Assembly (NCBI GenBank): GCA_007449985.2
Contig: VIIQ02000895.1
Span: 1-64,000 of the forward strand
Origin: Desmodesmus armatus
Lineage: Eukaryota; Chlorophyta; Chlorophyceae; Sphaeropleales; Scenedesmaceae
Length of the DNA stretch: 64,000 bases
Reading direction: 5' to 3'
Shown: positions 44,500 through 57,130 of the stretch, piece after piece
How positions within the stretch are numbered: position 1 is the stretch's first letter
Layout of the letters: the number at the start of each line of letters is the position of its first letter
Notes under the pieces: generated by a model
The model's database searches: none
What the model saw: only the letters and a program-made list of their open reading frames with translations
What the model was told of the DNA's origin: nothing
Program-made: the position numbers and the translations under genes

Positions 44500-44504
44500 T
44501 GCGC

Positions 44505-45032
44505 AGCATCCCTGGCCCAACTCACTTTTAGTGGCTTCTCAGCTGTTCTCTTGCAGCTCGACTGTGCCACAGAAGCAGAGCTTCTTGTGCAGTTCATACC
44601 CTCACAAACACAGTGGCCAGCAACAGCATTCCCTGTCCGCCCGCCCGCATATCTTGACACACGATAACTTACAAGTTACTTCCCTTCCCGCTACACACAC
44701 CCCGCGGCCTCAGTTTAAAGTAAGCCGCAGCACCCCCTATATCCGAGAATCTCTCTCTCTAATTCGGTCCAGGCGTATATGGACCCAGCCCGCACTACCT
44801 GTGTGCGGTCTCAACTTGCTCCTTGCAGCAGGGGGGTGCAGTAGCCTCCCCAGCTGCACATCAAGCAGTTGTGTAGGTGTCAGCGCCACTCACCACCTTG
44901 GCAGGCGATTTCGCCTGGTCCCAAATTGTCGGTCACAAACAGCATGGTCACAGATAACTGGTCCTAAGTAGTCTGGTCCCAGTTTGGTGGTCACAGTTGA
45001 CAGCGAGCATATTGCTGTTTTCCCCATAAATA
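44505..45032. other. Unassigned intergenic sequence
   Basis: No recognised gene or repeat. Confidence 0.5.
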
Positions 45033-45370
45033 TCAGCTTTGTGGGCCGAAAGTCATTGCCTCTGTCCAGACCACACCTTGTGTAGGCAGTTTCGACCTGG
45101 TTTCGACCCCCAACAACTGCTGCAACACCTTGTGAGCCTTGGCCATGACAGTGCCACCACTGCAGGAGTGCTGAACTGCTGTTTGGAAAGGTTTCGCTAC
45201 ATGTTTAGACTGCAGACGATCTTGGTGGTGGCTCCTGCTGTAGCTCTCCATTCTGGTGCTGCAGCAGCAGTGCTGCTGCACCAGAACTTGCTGTTGCTGC
45301 CGCTGCTACAGTTGGTCTGTGGTCCCTGAACGAGCCCACCAGCCACAATCAATATGAACAGAACCAAGTT
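45033..45370 (-). pseudogene. Inverted N-terminal fragment of the beta-helix protein paralogue
   Basis: On the minus strand it resembles the start of the gene at 47206 in two frames: the signal-peptide-like LIVAGGLVQGPQ, then PEWRATAGATTKIVCSLNM, then SCSGGTVMAKAHKVLQQLLG and QGVVWTEA. A frameshift or lost intron separates the blocks and no downstream exons follow. It faces away from the full-length gene. Confidence 0.75.
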
Positions 45371-47205
45371 GTCAGTGTGAGGCCCCTGTGGATGCTTTTG
45401 ATTGAGCAGTTTCTTAGGGACTGCTCTGCAGATCTGCCGTGACAGAAGACACGCATGTCGCAAGTGGTCGAAATAGCAGCCGCGGATAAACCAGCGAGTA
45501 AAAAATCAACAATTGCAGTTTTCGTCGCTGGTGTTGTGTTGCCACCGAAAAGTGGCCCTAACCTGGCCCACCTGCTGCTTCCTTGCAGTTGCACAAGACC
45601 CTGCTGTGTCTTTCTATCGAACATACTTCAAGACAGGTTGAGAATCAAGCTGAACAGCAGCGCTCTGGTGCTGATGGGATTGGCAGCAGTCGGGTGCTGC
45701 TGTGCAGCAGTGGTGTGCTGTGCAAGCACACACTGGCGTGCCGTTCTTCTTGTCCACAGCCATACTCATCAACAACATCAATGATGGTTGGTGCAGTGCT
45801 GATGCTGCTCTGCTGCTGCAGCAGCCCTCTCCTCACCTCTCACCCCCCCACCCCACCCCATGTGCACCCCACCCCTCCCACCCCCCACCCCACACCCCCA
45901 CACACCTGTGCCACTGCTGTGTCCCTCTGGTGATACTGCTGTGCTTGCTGCAATCGTCCATATACGTCTGACTTCTGGGTTGAGAGTAATATCTACGTAC
46001 AACGTACTTCTTTGCCAGCACTGTGTCAGCTCCTTTTGTTTTTGTGTGTTTGTGCAGTCTTGCCGGCCCCCTGGGGTGGTGCCAGGCTGGCAAAGCAAGC
46101 TGTGTTTCTGCACATGACAACAGCAAAGAGACATCCAGCCTCAAGTGCTCAGGCCTTAGTCTCAAGCAAGAGCCTGCCAGGCTGGGCCAGCCTGGGTAGC
46201 GTGGTGCAGGTTGCTTCTGGCATGCACCTGTGCAGCAAGCAGTTTTTTCCTGCGCATTGCTATGCCTAAATCAGGTTGACTAGTTGCTGCCACCCAGGTG
46301 GTGCAATTGGCCCAGCAGGGCAGCAGGCTTCTGGGACCCATGTCCTGCCAGGACAACCAAGTGCACACAGAGAGCGTGTTCTGCTGACGTGCCTGCAGAA
46401 TGTGTGCTATCAGGCTTGCATCTTTCCTTTCTGCAGGGTGCACTAGCTAAGGGTACAAGAGCCAAGGCAACCTGCTGCAGATCTGGGTAAGACACTGGCC
46501 TGCAAGTGGGCCTGTGCAGGCGCAGGGGTGTGAAGGTGGTGCTTCTTCTGAGCCCTGTCCTGGCTAGTGGCCAGCAGCAAAAGCAGTGGGCATGTGTTTT
46601 GATTGCTGCAAGTCTTGCAGCATCACTGGGGTAACACAGCAGTGGCACAGGGGTGTGGAAAAACAATACACACTGTGGATGGCCACCGGTAGGGGGGTGG
46701 GGGGGTGGGGGGGCACCTGTGGGTGTGGGTGGGTGGGCTAGATCAGAGCAGCATCAACGCTTCAAACACTGTACAATGGTGATGGTTATGATGCGAAGAT
46801 CAGTGTAGACAACAACAACGCCACGCCGGTGTGAGCACCATCCAGCAGTGCTGCCTGGCACTGCTGTCACTGCTGCTCCCCAAATTGGACCCCCAGAGAG
46901 CTGCAAGTTAGTGAAATCCGTTGCAAACTTGCACGAAAAACAACTACAACCATACAGCGGAGTACTGTGTGTCTTGTAAGCAGCAGCAGATGGGCCAGGT
47001 GAAGGCCGGTGAAGGCCAGTGAAGGGCAGTTTTCGGTAACACTATAAAGGTAGCGACGGATCCTGCAGCATGTAATTCTTTTCAAGCTATGGTTTGCGTC
47101 TGACCGCCTTCGTGACCATCAGCGAGTACTTGTCATCCTTCAATACAGATCTGCGGAGCAGTGCTTGAGCAATCGCCCCCTCCAAAGCATGCTCAAAGCC
47201 TCGCA
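45371..47205. other. Upstream region of the beta-helix gene, no gene seen
   Basis: Contains C-rich (45838-45905) and G-rich (46690-46740) low-complexity blocks. Reading frames here are short and biased and match nothing I recognise. Confidence 0.5.
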
Positions 47206-50200
47206 ATGACGTTATCCCTCCTTATTGTTTTACTTCTCGCCGGTGGGGTCGCCCAGGGACCAACTGCAGCAGCTGCTGCACCAGCAACAGCACCAGAGAA
47301 TCACCCAGAATGGATAGCAACAGCAGGCGCCACTGCAAAGACCGAATGTAGCCTCAGCATGCAGGGATACGGCGATCGACCTGGCCTGAAAGCCGTCCAG
47401 CTCTCTTGCACTGGTGGCACTATCACAGCACGGGCGCACAAGGTGCTGAAGCAGTTCTGGGGGTCCAATATGCCCAAACAAGGTGTGGTCTGGACAGAGG
47501 ACGAGGAGTGCAGGCCCAAGAGCACAGGGTGCTTACTGAAAATTTGCAGCAAGAGTAATGCAGTCTTCGTCAACACCAAGGTCATCGGTGTCAGGACAGC
47601 ACCAGGCACCGCTAGTGAGCAGGGCACCGGTGCCCTTTGCATCTCGCAAGGCAGCAGAGTGACGCTGCAGGATTGCACGTTCAAGTTGTCTTCAGTCAGC
47701 CTCCTGGTTGCTTATGACAAAGCCACAAGTGTGCTGTTGGATTGATGCAGTGTCAGCAACAACAACATGACAATGCGCCCTCTTGTCTGGGGTATTGGTG
47801 CCACCAACGCTAGCCTCGTCGTGCGCTCCAGCACTTTCACACACAACAGAGTGCAAAGGGGCAGCACTATTGCAGCACATGATGACGCGCGTCTTGCCGT
47901 GCTGAACAGCACATCAATAGGCAACACAGCCAATGAGGGCGGTGCCCTCTACACGCGCAAGGCACAGCTCAAGTGACCATTCAAGGCAGCCGTTTCGAAG
48001 CCAACAATGCCAGTAATGGTGGTGCCCTCTGCGTGAAAGGCACAGCTCAAGTGACAGTACAACACAGCAATTTTGAGGCCAACAATGCCTCAACTGGTGG
48101 TGCCCTTGATGTGATGGGCACAGCTCGGGTAACCATTCAAGGCAGCAATTTCAGGGCCAACAATGCAACATGGGGTGGTGCCGTTGGAGTGGAAGACTCA
48201 GCTCAAGGGACCATTCAAGGGAGCGGTTTCGATGCCAACAATGGCAAACGGGGTGGTGCCCTTTATGTGGACAGCACAGCTCGTGTGACCATTAAAGGCA
48301 GCCACTTCAAGGCCAACAATGCCTCTTTTGGTGGTGCAGTTTGGATGACCAATCAAGCCAAAGTGGACATCCAGTCAGGTGAGCCGCCAGAGTGTTCAGT
48401 GTGTGTCACATGTACCACCTGTCATCTTCCTACATAGCTGCTGCATACGGGAAGGTGGCAAGATCAAGGTGTGGTTGTAGTATCGTAGGTTTCGCAGGAC
48501 CGCATGCAATGCCTTCAACTTTTTTGCCTCAGCCAAGCTCTCAAGATTGGAATTGTGAACACCATGCACTCACCCGCATGGCTTTCCAAATGTGCTCACA
48601 GGTTCATCAAGGACTACCTTCATCAACAATACTGCTACCGAATATGGTGGCGACATCTATGCTGCCTTAGGATCAGCAGTAAACATATCAGGGGCAAGCT
48701 TGATTGGTGGAGCTGCCAACAACACAGCTGGTTCACTCTCCCTGCAGGCGAACAGCACCGTGACTATTGTCAACACATCGGTCCTAGGAGCCACATCTCT
48801 GAAAGACGGGGGCTGCGTGATGCTGGAGGCAAACTCAACATTGCGTGTCAGCAACTCTGAGGTGTCAGGCTGCAAGACAGGTGGTCATGGTGGTGGCGTG
48901 TACCTATTCAACACTGCACGGCTTGTGCTGGTGAACAGCACCATCAGTAACAATGTCGCTGGGTGGGGCAAGAATGACACCACTGTAGCTGCTGGTGGGG
49001 GTATCTACGCAATTGGTGCCGCCAGCGTCAACTTGCAGGGCTCCACCATCCACAGCAACACAGCCTTGAGCCATGCAGGGGGCTTGGGTCTGTATGGGAA
49101 TGCAACTTTGGTTTTGCTGGGACCCATGAAAACCCGTCTTGTCAACAACACGGCTAAGATCACTGGTGGCGGGCTGAGGCTGGGCAGTCGGAACTACAGT
49201 TCTGCCCAACTGAGCAACCTGCTTCTGGCTGACAGGAACTTTGCCCCAGCTTCCCCTGATCGTTCTTATGTGGCGACAAATATCACCATGGTGGATGATG
49301 GGGGTGCGGACAGTGTCATTGCTTCAGACAGCAGGGAAGCCATGCTGGTATTGACCCTCAATGTGTCTGGTCCGCATGGCCAGCCTTCTCAAGATCTCAT
49401 CAAATACTCTGTGATCAAAGACAGGATGCAGCATCGTCCCTCTACTCCAGCCAACACCACCGATGCAGCTGCAGGCACGCTGCGTAAGCTGGCAGTCCCG
49501 TTCAAAGATCCACCTGGTAAGGGATGACCTGTTTCTGCATGTTGCTGCTTGGACTGAATGTCTCTCAACCATCGAGGATCTAAACTGTCAGGATCAGCAG
49601 GTTTGTGCACAAATTCCTGTCTCTGCATTCCTATCCAACCTGGCAGCATGCTGCCAGTCTGCATTGTGCGTTGTACTGACCTGACTCAACTACATTTGCC
49701 ATCTGCAGGCAAGTATCGTCTTGTGATCTCCAGCGCTTGGAATGACAATCTGCCAGGTCAATCAGTCGACATCACCATCATACCGTGTCCCAAAGGATAT
49801 GTGACTGGCGGGCGGGGTGATACATGCAACCCTTGCCCAGAGGGGCTGTACAGTTTCGACGCAACGGATACTGTTTGCACTCTGTGCCCTGCCAATGCAC
49901 AATGCCCTGGTCGAGATGTGGTGTGGCCAATGGCGGGGTTCTGGATGTCAGCGCCACAGTCTGTCCAGAAGATACACAGGTGAGCTTGCAGCTGTTGGCA
50001 ATGAGGAAGATCCTGCTGTGCCAAATTCCTTGATTTTTGGTCTTGCCATGCTAAGTGCAGCTTCTCTAGCCAGTGTAGCTCAAGCAGTGGCACTGCTGAC
50101 CCGGTCAGTGAAACGTACTGCAGCATGCAGCATGTTGGTCACCATTCATCATGTTTGCACAAATGCAGAAGGAGTGTGACACCGTGATGCGCAATGCACT

Positions 50201-51725
50201 GACACACGAACCTGTGCGTTCTGCTTGACTGCTGTGCAGGTGCTTCAATCGCGACGCGTGCATAGGTGCCAAGGCGCTCAACAGTACAACCGCCAACCAG
50301 ACTGCCACCCGCCACCCATCCAACGCCAAAGACAACACGGAATACAAGACTGCTCAGTGCTCAGAGCCTTACCAGGGGAACCTTTGCGGCCAGTGCAAGC
50401 AGGGATATGGCAAGGTGCGGCCCTTTCACTGCAGGAAGTGCATGTCAGCAGGAGCAATCGTGGTACTGTACCTGCTGGCTGGAGCCACGATGATAGGCCT
50501 GGTCAAACTGTTGGTGTTTTTCCAGACAGCCGCCGATCTCTCTTCCCGCACAGACCTGCAGCGGCCCATTCCTGCTGAGATGCTGAGGGCATTGGTCATC
50601 CATATGCAATGGCTGTACATCATCGGCAACCTGGATGTGCCGCTGCCACAGAGCCTGATGTATCCTGTTCAAATTATTGGTGGCATATGGTCAAGTACCT
50701 CAGGCTCTAGCATTGGCATAGAGTGTATCCTCAGCAGGACCAGCAGGGTCCCAGTTGCCATCCAGAAGGTGTTGATCGGCTTGTTCACCCCAGCAGGCAT
50801 CCTATTGGCTGTACTTGTGATCGAGGCTATCTTGCACTATCTGCGTCCGCGCAAGTCCCAAGCACTTGGCCATGACTTTGCCAGCGTTGTGATGTGCATC
50901 GTGTTCATGTTCCTGCCCATCTGGGTCAGCACAGCGCTGTCGCTGTTTAGCTGTATCCCGCTGGACAAACCTGATGCACCTCACGCTAAGGCTGTAGGCA
51001 GCTGGTGGGCTGAGGACATGAGCCAGCTGTGCTACAGTCGCTCGGGGTACCACAGGGGGTGGGCACTGGGCCTGGGCATTCCCCTTACTCTGCTGTTCTG
51101 TGTGGCCCTGCCTGCTGGTGTGTTTGTGTTCATGTGGTTCAGCCGCAAGCAGGGCAAGCTGCAGGACATGCAGTTTCAGAAGCACTATGGCTTCATGTAC
51201 CGGCTGTGGAGGGAGGAGAGGTGCTGGTGGGAGTCTGTGGTGCTGCTGCAAACCTGTGCACTTGTGATGGTTTCCACCTTCGGCTTTGCTCTGGGTCCCT
51301 TTTACCAGACCATGGTCTCGGCAGCTGTGTTGGCCTGGATTGCCATTGCACTGCTCGTGGTGCGGCCCTTGAAGTGCCCAGCAGCTGGCAGGGTGGCTGT
51401 GATCAGTGTTTGTGTGTTGTTCTTCACTGCATATGCATGCCTGTCCTTCCTACCATACAACAATGCAGGCCCTGGCAGCGTATACAGCAACATTATGGGT
51501 GCTGTCGTTCTTGTTGCCAACATCGTCTTTTTGCTGTACGCCGCATGGCTGCTGGTGCAGTCCGTCAACTGGGCTGCTGTTGTGGCTTGGTTCAGCGCTG
51601 GGTGTTGTGGCAGCCTGAGCAACTTCATGGCACAGGACGGCGTTGCAGGTGCCCGAGGCAGCTCTGCTGGCACTCTGAGCAAAGTGCGTGAGAGTGCAGG
51701 GGGCCCTGCAGAACTGCCAAAGTGA
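47206..51725 (+). pseudogene. Beta-helix repeat, Cys-rich, multi-TM surface-type protein with two lesions
   Basis: Exons 47206-48378, 48602-49516, 49709-49979, 50240-51725, in phase at every junction. Signal peptide MTLSLLIVLLLAGGVAQG. Residues about 200-650 are beta-helix repeats of the chlamydial Pmp type (SRFEANNASNGGAL, SNFRANNATWGGAV and so on). Exon 3 is Cys-rich (CNPCPEGLYSFDATDTVCTL). Exon 4 has CGQCKQGYGKVRPFHCRKC followed by about eight membrane spans. Algal genomes are known to have such proteins with a TRP-like membrane part; the function is unknown. Exon 1 has an in-frame TGA at 47743 (VLLD-stop-CSVSNNN) and a one-base loss near 47960, where repeat units can be compared. Either the gene is decaying or the sequence has two errors. 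All later exons are clean. Confidence 0.8.
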
Positions 51726-52628
51726 CATGGTGCACTGATGTGGTAGTCAGCAGTGTGTCGTACAGGCGGGCTGCCTGCGCGCAGTAGCACTTGTGAATCA
51801 GGGGAACTGTCTGTTGTGCTGAGGGCTAACAGCGCTGGCATGCCAATGTGTCCGGTGTGGCACAGCATGTGCAGCAATCTAGTTGTGATTGTCCAACTTT
51901 TGGGTTTGAGCAAGGTGTGGAATACGCGCCTTGCCATGGCTGATGTGTGCTGACAACCATGGGCTGCAGCCCCTTATAGGAGGCTTGGCTGATGTGTGCG
52001 CCCCCGCAGGCTGTGTGGGAGGACACTGGGTCATGCGGTGGTGTGCTGCGCAGTGTATCACTCGTGAGCAGTGGTACACATGACTAGTATCAGCTGTTGT
52101 CAGACCGTATGGTTGAATTGTTGAAATGTTGTGAGTAGATGGCTGTTGATATCAAAATCATAGTGCAAATGGTCTGTGTGGCAGTGAGCGCTCCCTGCCT
52201 ATGACAGCATGGCACAGCATGCATGCTTTGAGGCAGTGCTGCCTCCTGTGCAGTGGTTGTGACGCCAGCTGGGACTGGGATTTGCAGTGCTAGGTTGTGG
52301 ATCGTGTGTGGATCGTTCAAAAGCACGTTTACAACGATGCAGGTTGATTCATGGTTGTCTGTGGAACTAGTAGTACTGTGTAGTTGGGCCATGTTGACTG
52401 GCCAGTACTGTGGTTGGAACCTGGTGTGTCACTGACACCTAGATGTAACACTGGAACAGCTTGACACCGCGACTGGATCCACAATGGATCAGTTTGTCAG
52501 TTGCATTTGAGTCAGCAATGCACAGACACCAGAGCAGATCATTCAACCTGACAGATCACTCACTTCGAACCCGCTGATGCAAACCGGTTGATTCTTCCAC
52601 AAAGCGCTTCGTCAAATTCCAAAACAAC
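51726..52628. other. Intergenic, no gene seen
   Basis: 3' UTR and promoter-type TG-rich sequence. A short accggttgatt word at about 52580 resembles the subterminal motif of the 16.2-17.7 kb element but is isolated. Confidence 0.5.
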
Positions 52629-54435
52629 ATGGATGTATGCTGTGCTGCCGGCGCCCCTGTGAGCATCGACTACAGCCCACGAGGCAGTGTGCAGGAGCTG
52701 GGAGGGGTGCCGTGCTATGTGACTGGGGACAGCCAGAATGCGGCCCTGATCGGCATCTATGACATCTTCGGTTTCTCACCTCAGGTCAGCAACCACACAC
52801 GCGTCTGCACACCACCCCTGGTTGGCTGCTGTCCCCTGCCATGCCAGCACCTCAGCAGGCCTAGCGGCTCCGTAGCACCGGAGCACCGGCGGTGCTGCGT
52901 GATTGATGCTGACTGGCAGCATTCATTCATTGGACGCAGTTCAAGCAAGTGTGTGACAAGCTAGCAGCAGCAGGCTACCTGGTGGTTGGGCCAGACGTGT
53001 TCAGGGGAAAGCCCTGGTCAATGGAGAAGTTCCCGCCGAAGCCAGAGGACAACTTCATGGGGTGGCTGCAGGGCTACAGCTGGGATGTGAGTGCTTGCGC
53101 AGCATCACAACCTACCTGCTGACAAAGGGCTACAACGTATAGGCGGGACGGCAGGAATTGTATGTTTGATGCACACCTGTTGAGCAGCTGTGGCCCTGCA
53201 CGGTGTTGCGCCTGCCATTGAACAGCATCAGCAATGCTCCTGTGCGTGAGGAAGTGCGCAGGCCTCAGACAGGGTGTCCTACCAGCAATCAGGGCGGGCA
53301 GCAGCAATGCCCTGAGTAGTCGGTGACAACTTGTGGGGTTGCGTGCTCCAGTTTCTCCACTTGACAGTGTGTGTCATGTATTTGCTGCAGGGTATTGTGA
53401 GCAAGGATGTTGAGGCAGTTCTTGCTGCCCTGAAAGCCAAGGGCATCACAAAGTTTGCCTCCATCGGCTGGTGCTGGGGCGCCTCTATGGCAGTGCAGGC
53501 GGCAGCAGCAGACCCAGCCAGCTTCAAGGCCACAGCCTTCCTGCACCCCAGCATGTTTGGGCAGGAAAAGCAGCTGGTGGCCAAGCTGCAGTGCCCGCTG
53601 GCATCTTTCTCAACACCAGGGGGTAAGCTCCTGCATACATTCCTGCGCAGCGCAGGCTTGCATTGTTGGAGTGGTAAGGCTGCCCTATGTGTCACTGCTT
53701 GGCTCATGCTGGGAGTGTGGCAGGTTTCTGTGTTCGCTTCAGACGGTCTTGCGTGACCTGACATGCGCTCCTCACGAATAGTTGCGACTGGGTGCTAGCC
53801 ATGGCGGCAGGTGTTGACACAGCGACGGTATGTGCCGCCCCGTGCTGCGCGCGCTATAGACATCTAGTGCCCACTGCCCTGCCTGGTTGCTGGTGCTGCT
53901 TTGTGTGTTGCTGCAGATCCCCTGGAGAGCATGCAGGAGGTCATGGACGGCACACAGTGGGGCACAGCGTGTCTCTACAAAAGGGTGGAGAACATGATAC
54001 ATGGTAAGGGAGCCTGGGGTCAGGACGGAAGGTACAGAGGGTTAGCGGAGCTGTTATGGCATGCATGGTTGCGTCGGGTCCCACGGCAATAGCAGGGTGC
54101 CAGAGCATGCACCCTTGGGTCGTTGTGTGTGCTGTGGTGGTCGCTGGCGGCAGCTATGCTGCATCGGTTGTGGACCAAGTTAGCCTGCCAGCTGGGTGTG
54201 CATCATTTCTAGTTGTCGTTCAGAGCGTGGGTGGCTGGCTGTGAGTGTGCACATCTGCCCCGTCACATCACGATCTTGTCGCTCCACTTCAACCGAAATT
54301 TGTCATGCAACCTTGCCTGTGCGCCGTCCAGGTTACTGCGGTGCGCGAGGGAAGTACGACGACCCAGAAGTGGTGAAGGCAGTCAGTGAGACACTGACTG
54401 CGCTCACTCAGTTCCTGGACACGCAGCTGAAGTGA
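52629..54435 (+). CDS. Dienelactone hydrolase family protein
   Basis: Five exons: 52629-52784, 52940-53086, 53391-53622, 53917-54003, 54332-54435, all in phase, 241 aa. An alpha/beta-hydrolase of the DLH type: strand and acidic position IYDIFGF, then YLVVGPDVFRGKPW, the nucleophile elbow GWCWGAS with Cys as nucleophile, a DPLE region for the catalytic Asp, and the catalytic His in MIHGYCGARGKYDDPE. The length is normal for the family (about 240). The natural substrate is unknown; bacterial relatives hydrolyse dienelactones. The sequence looks intact. No targeting peptide is evident, so a cytosolic location is likely. Confidence 0.92.
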
Positions 54436-54740
54436 GATGACGCATCTTACTTATGATAATACAGCCCTGGCACTGCAGGGCTGGCTGCCCATCAGTCCTA
54501 GAACTGCAGCAGTTATGGATGGTGTGAATGTTTTTGTCTATTGCCTAGCGCGATGTGCTGGTGCTGCAATGCATTGGTTTGTGCATGGCCTGTTTTGTTA
54601 CAGCCTATTGTCAGCAGGCACCGGGGTCTTGTGTGACGAAGAACCTCAACAAGTAGCCCGAATAGCCAACAGCAGCGAGCAATCTCGACACCTGCTGCCT
54701 CACAGCACAGTCACCCAGTGCGCCCCACCTGACGCCCCAG
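54436..54740. other. Convergent intergenic region
   Basis: About 300 bp between the stop codons of the DLH gene (+) and the WDR92 fragment (-), presumably holding both 3' UTRs. Confidence 0.5.
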
Positions 54741-55782
54741 TCACACCTTGTTTAGCTTTGTGACAAAGCCCACCCGTATGCACTGGTCAAAAGAGCTACA
54801 CACAAATAGCCCCTGCTTATCTGGACTCCAGCTGAACGCATTGATCGGCTGAGTGGAGAGCTGCTTGCTTGAGAGCTGCTGCATGCTGCCAGCTACACCC
54901 AGGTCCTTGCCTTCTTGGTCCTGCATGGGAGCCAACAACAGTGACAAAGTCAGCAGCGCACTGGCTCCCGCAACTTCCTGCAGCTAGGCCAGAGAAGGGT
55001 GAAGGCGCTAGCTTGACATCCAACTGACTGCCTTCGTGCACACACACAAGCGCCATCTTGAAGCACATGCCTGCACAGAAACTGCGCTACTGCTGCACTG
55101 GAAGCACGGTGCTGGCAGCTTCTGCCTCCATGCTTCTGCATGTGGATCCTGGCAGCCGCGCATCACGCGCATGAGCCTTAACACAGCCAGCATGGTCAGC
55201 ACACCTTGATCTTGCGCTGGTCTGGGTACTGGTACTTCCAGAGTGACAATGAGCCGTCACCGCTGCCTGTCATGGTCACCTCCCTGTTCTGCGGCAGCGG
55301 GTGTGCGCCCACACTGTACTGCCTGCGTTGCTGCCTGTGCTCACGCGCTGCGTCATGCCTGCGTAGCCCTGCAGCAACGTCCAACACCACAGCATGCGCA
55401 CCACTCAACTCGAGCACTTAGCTCAGCAGTTGGAGTTGCAGTTGGCAACCGCAGCCCCTGCGCTCCATGCAGTCGTGTACAAGTGAATGCAACTCACTTC
55501 GGCCAGTGGAACACCCGCGCAGTGCTCGTTGAGGCGCATCCTGCAAGCGATGCTTTGCTGCCATGTGAGTGACGGCATGCTTATGCATCACGCTCAGCAC
55601 TAGTGTGAGGAGAGGCTCGGCGCCTCTGAGCAAGACATGCTCCCTGTTGCGGCTGCTAGCCAACAGCCCAACAAGCTCACCTTGCTTGGGTTGAGTGTGC
55701 GCGCGTCATACACATGGAACACAGACTCCAGGCATGTCACCAAGAACTTGTTCATGGGGATGTCTCGCCGGTCAAAGGACAC
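54741..55782 (-). pseudogene. WDR92: 3' part of a WDR92 (Monad/DNAAF10) WD-repeat gene, truncated
   Basis: Three blocks read on the minus strand. 55782-55681: SFDRRDIPMNKFLVTCLESV, then FHVYDARTLNPSK. About 55310-55205: [20 protein letters not shown], then [13 protein letters not shown]. 54920-54741: KDLGVAGSMQQL, LSTQPINAFSWSPDKQGL, CSSFDQ and the stop after TKLNKV. These match the last WD repeats of WDR92, a cochaperone needed to preassemble ciliary dynein arms. Upstream exons are absent: at about 55780 the INSIG-locus duplication begins. The short exon expected between the first two blocks was not identified. This copy is probably a non-functional remnant unless the assembly is wrong. Confidence 0.8.
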
Positions 55783-57130
55783 ACAATCAGCAGCCCCACA
55801 ACAGCCAGCAGCAGCAGCTAGCAAGCCAGGGACCCCTGCTGTCCCTGCAGCAGCTGTGCGGATGGGCCTGGGCCCTGAGGGATATTCCTGGCAATGGGTG
55901 AACCTGTGCATCAGCCTGTTTGTCCTGCAGTATTGGTTGAGTGGCGTGCTGGAGCAGCCACTGCTAGGGGCCACCCTGGGTTCATCCCCTGTGCCTGCAG
56001 CTGATGCTGTGCTGTGCATGTATGCGATATTGCATTGGGTAGTGTTTGACCGCAGTATGCCAGGCCTAGCCATGAGTGCTTTGACGGCTCTGTGTGGTCC
56101 TGTAGTGGAGGTTTTGCTGATCAATGTTGGGGGTTTGTACCATTATACACACCCTGTGTGGTTTGGAGCTGTGCCTAGCTGGATTCCTTGGGTGTACTTT
56201 TGTGGCGGTCCTGCGGTCGGCAACCTTGGCAGGATTGTGTGGCAGACCCTGAAGGTCCAGCACTTGCAACGCACAACTGCCTGAAGTGGTGACAGCTGCG
56301 CGAGAGCAAAGCAGTGCCTGGAAAGAAAGGGAGTGCTTGTCTGCAGCAGCTGTGGCACATGTGGTGGCTGATGACACACTTGTCGAGCCGATTGCAAGCA
56401 ACCATGCAGTAGGGAACCAACAGGCAACCGACAGATGTGACCTTCGCGGCCACACCAACATGCCGCTGCAGGCGGCATAACGAAGCCCAACACACACCAT
56501 GCAGCCCTGATCAACCTCAACACAGGGGAACAACAGCTAGGATTGCCAATAAAGCGGCAGTACTCGCGTGTGCATGGCCTAAATGCTGTAGTACACGTAG
56601 GGGGTGTGTGGGTTCGACTTCCATGCGAGTTTGGTCCGGGCGCTGGGCACCTCCTGGATATAAGGCGTGCGGCGTCCCTCACGGTGTCATCGGTGAGGCT
56701 TAGCCTCCGGCCCCCGGCAGTCAGGCAACTGACTGTGCTGTGTGTGGCCAGCCGGTGGGGGGTGCACCCCCCTTGGACACTCCAGAACGAAAATGGCAGT
56801 ACACTAGCCAGCCATTGTGGGCCAGCCTGGTCAGCCTGGCCTGGTGGGGTACATGCAACAGCGTCATCCAGCTGCAGCAGGTGAGGGTCACAAGTGCTGG
56901 CGCCCACTGAAGTTGAATCCCATCACTCACTGCAGGTGTCCCACCCAGTCCTTCCTCAGGGCCTGTCCAGCATGGCAGTGTAGTCCTTGCCAACACCCTC
57001 CAGCCTGGAGGGTCCAATACAGCCCTGCGTCTGCTAGTAGCAGTCTCACCCACCTATTCTGACTCCTATTTGTTGGTTTTATTGCTTCAGTTCCCTCAAG
57101 CGAAGCCAGTTTACACCAGACACAATGTGA
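55780..57130 (+). pseudogene. Segmental duplication, copy 2: 5'-truncated INSIG-like gene
   Basis: Starts within the Ala/Pro-rich linker of INSIG-like exon 2, keeps the frame to the stop at 56284 (ending QHLQRTTA) and continues through about 850 bp of downstream DNA. The first exon, transit peptide and first membrane segments are missing, and the frame joins non-homologous codons from antisense WDR92 sequence. Coding changes against copy 1 are few (for example PWVN to QWVN), so the event is fairly recent. Confidence 0.9.

Noticed and set aside
45455..45784. Possible short membrane protein gene
   Set aside because: Weak ORF with no conserved features, overlapping CTG-rich repeats next to a pseudogene fragment.
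55196..55417. Separate small minus-strand gene
   Set aside because: It is the penultimate WDR92 coding block plus upstream intron sequence.
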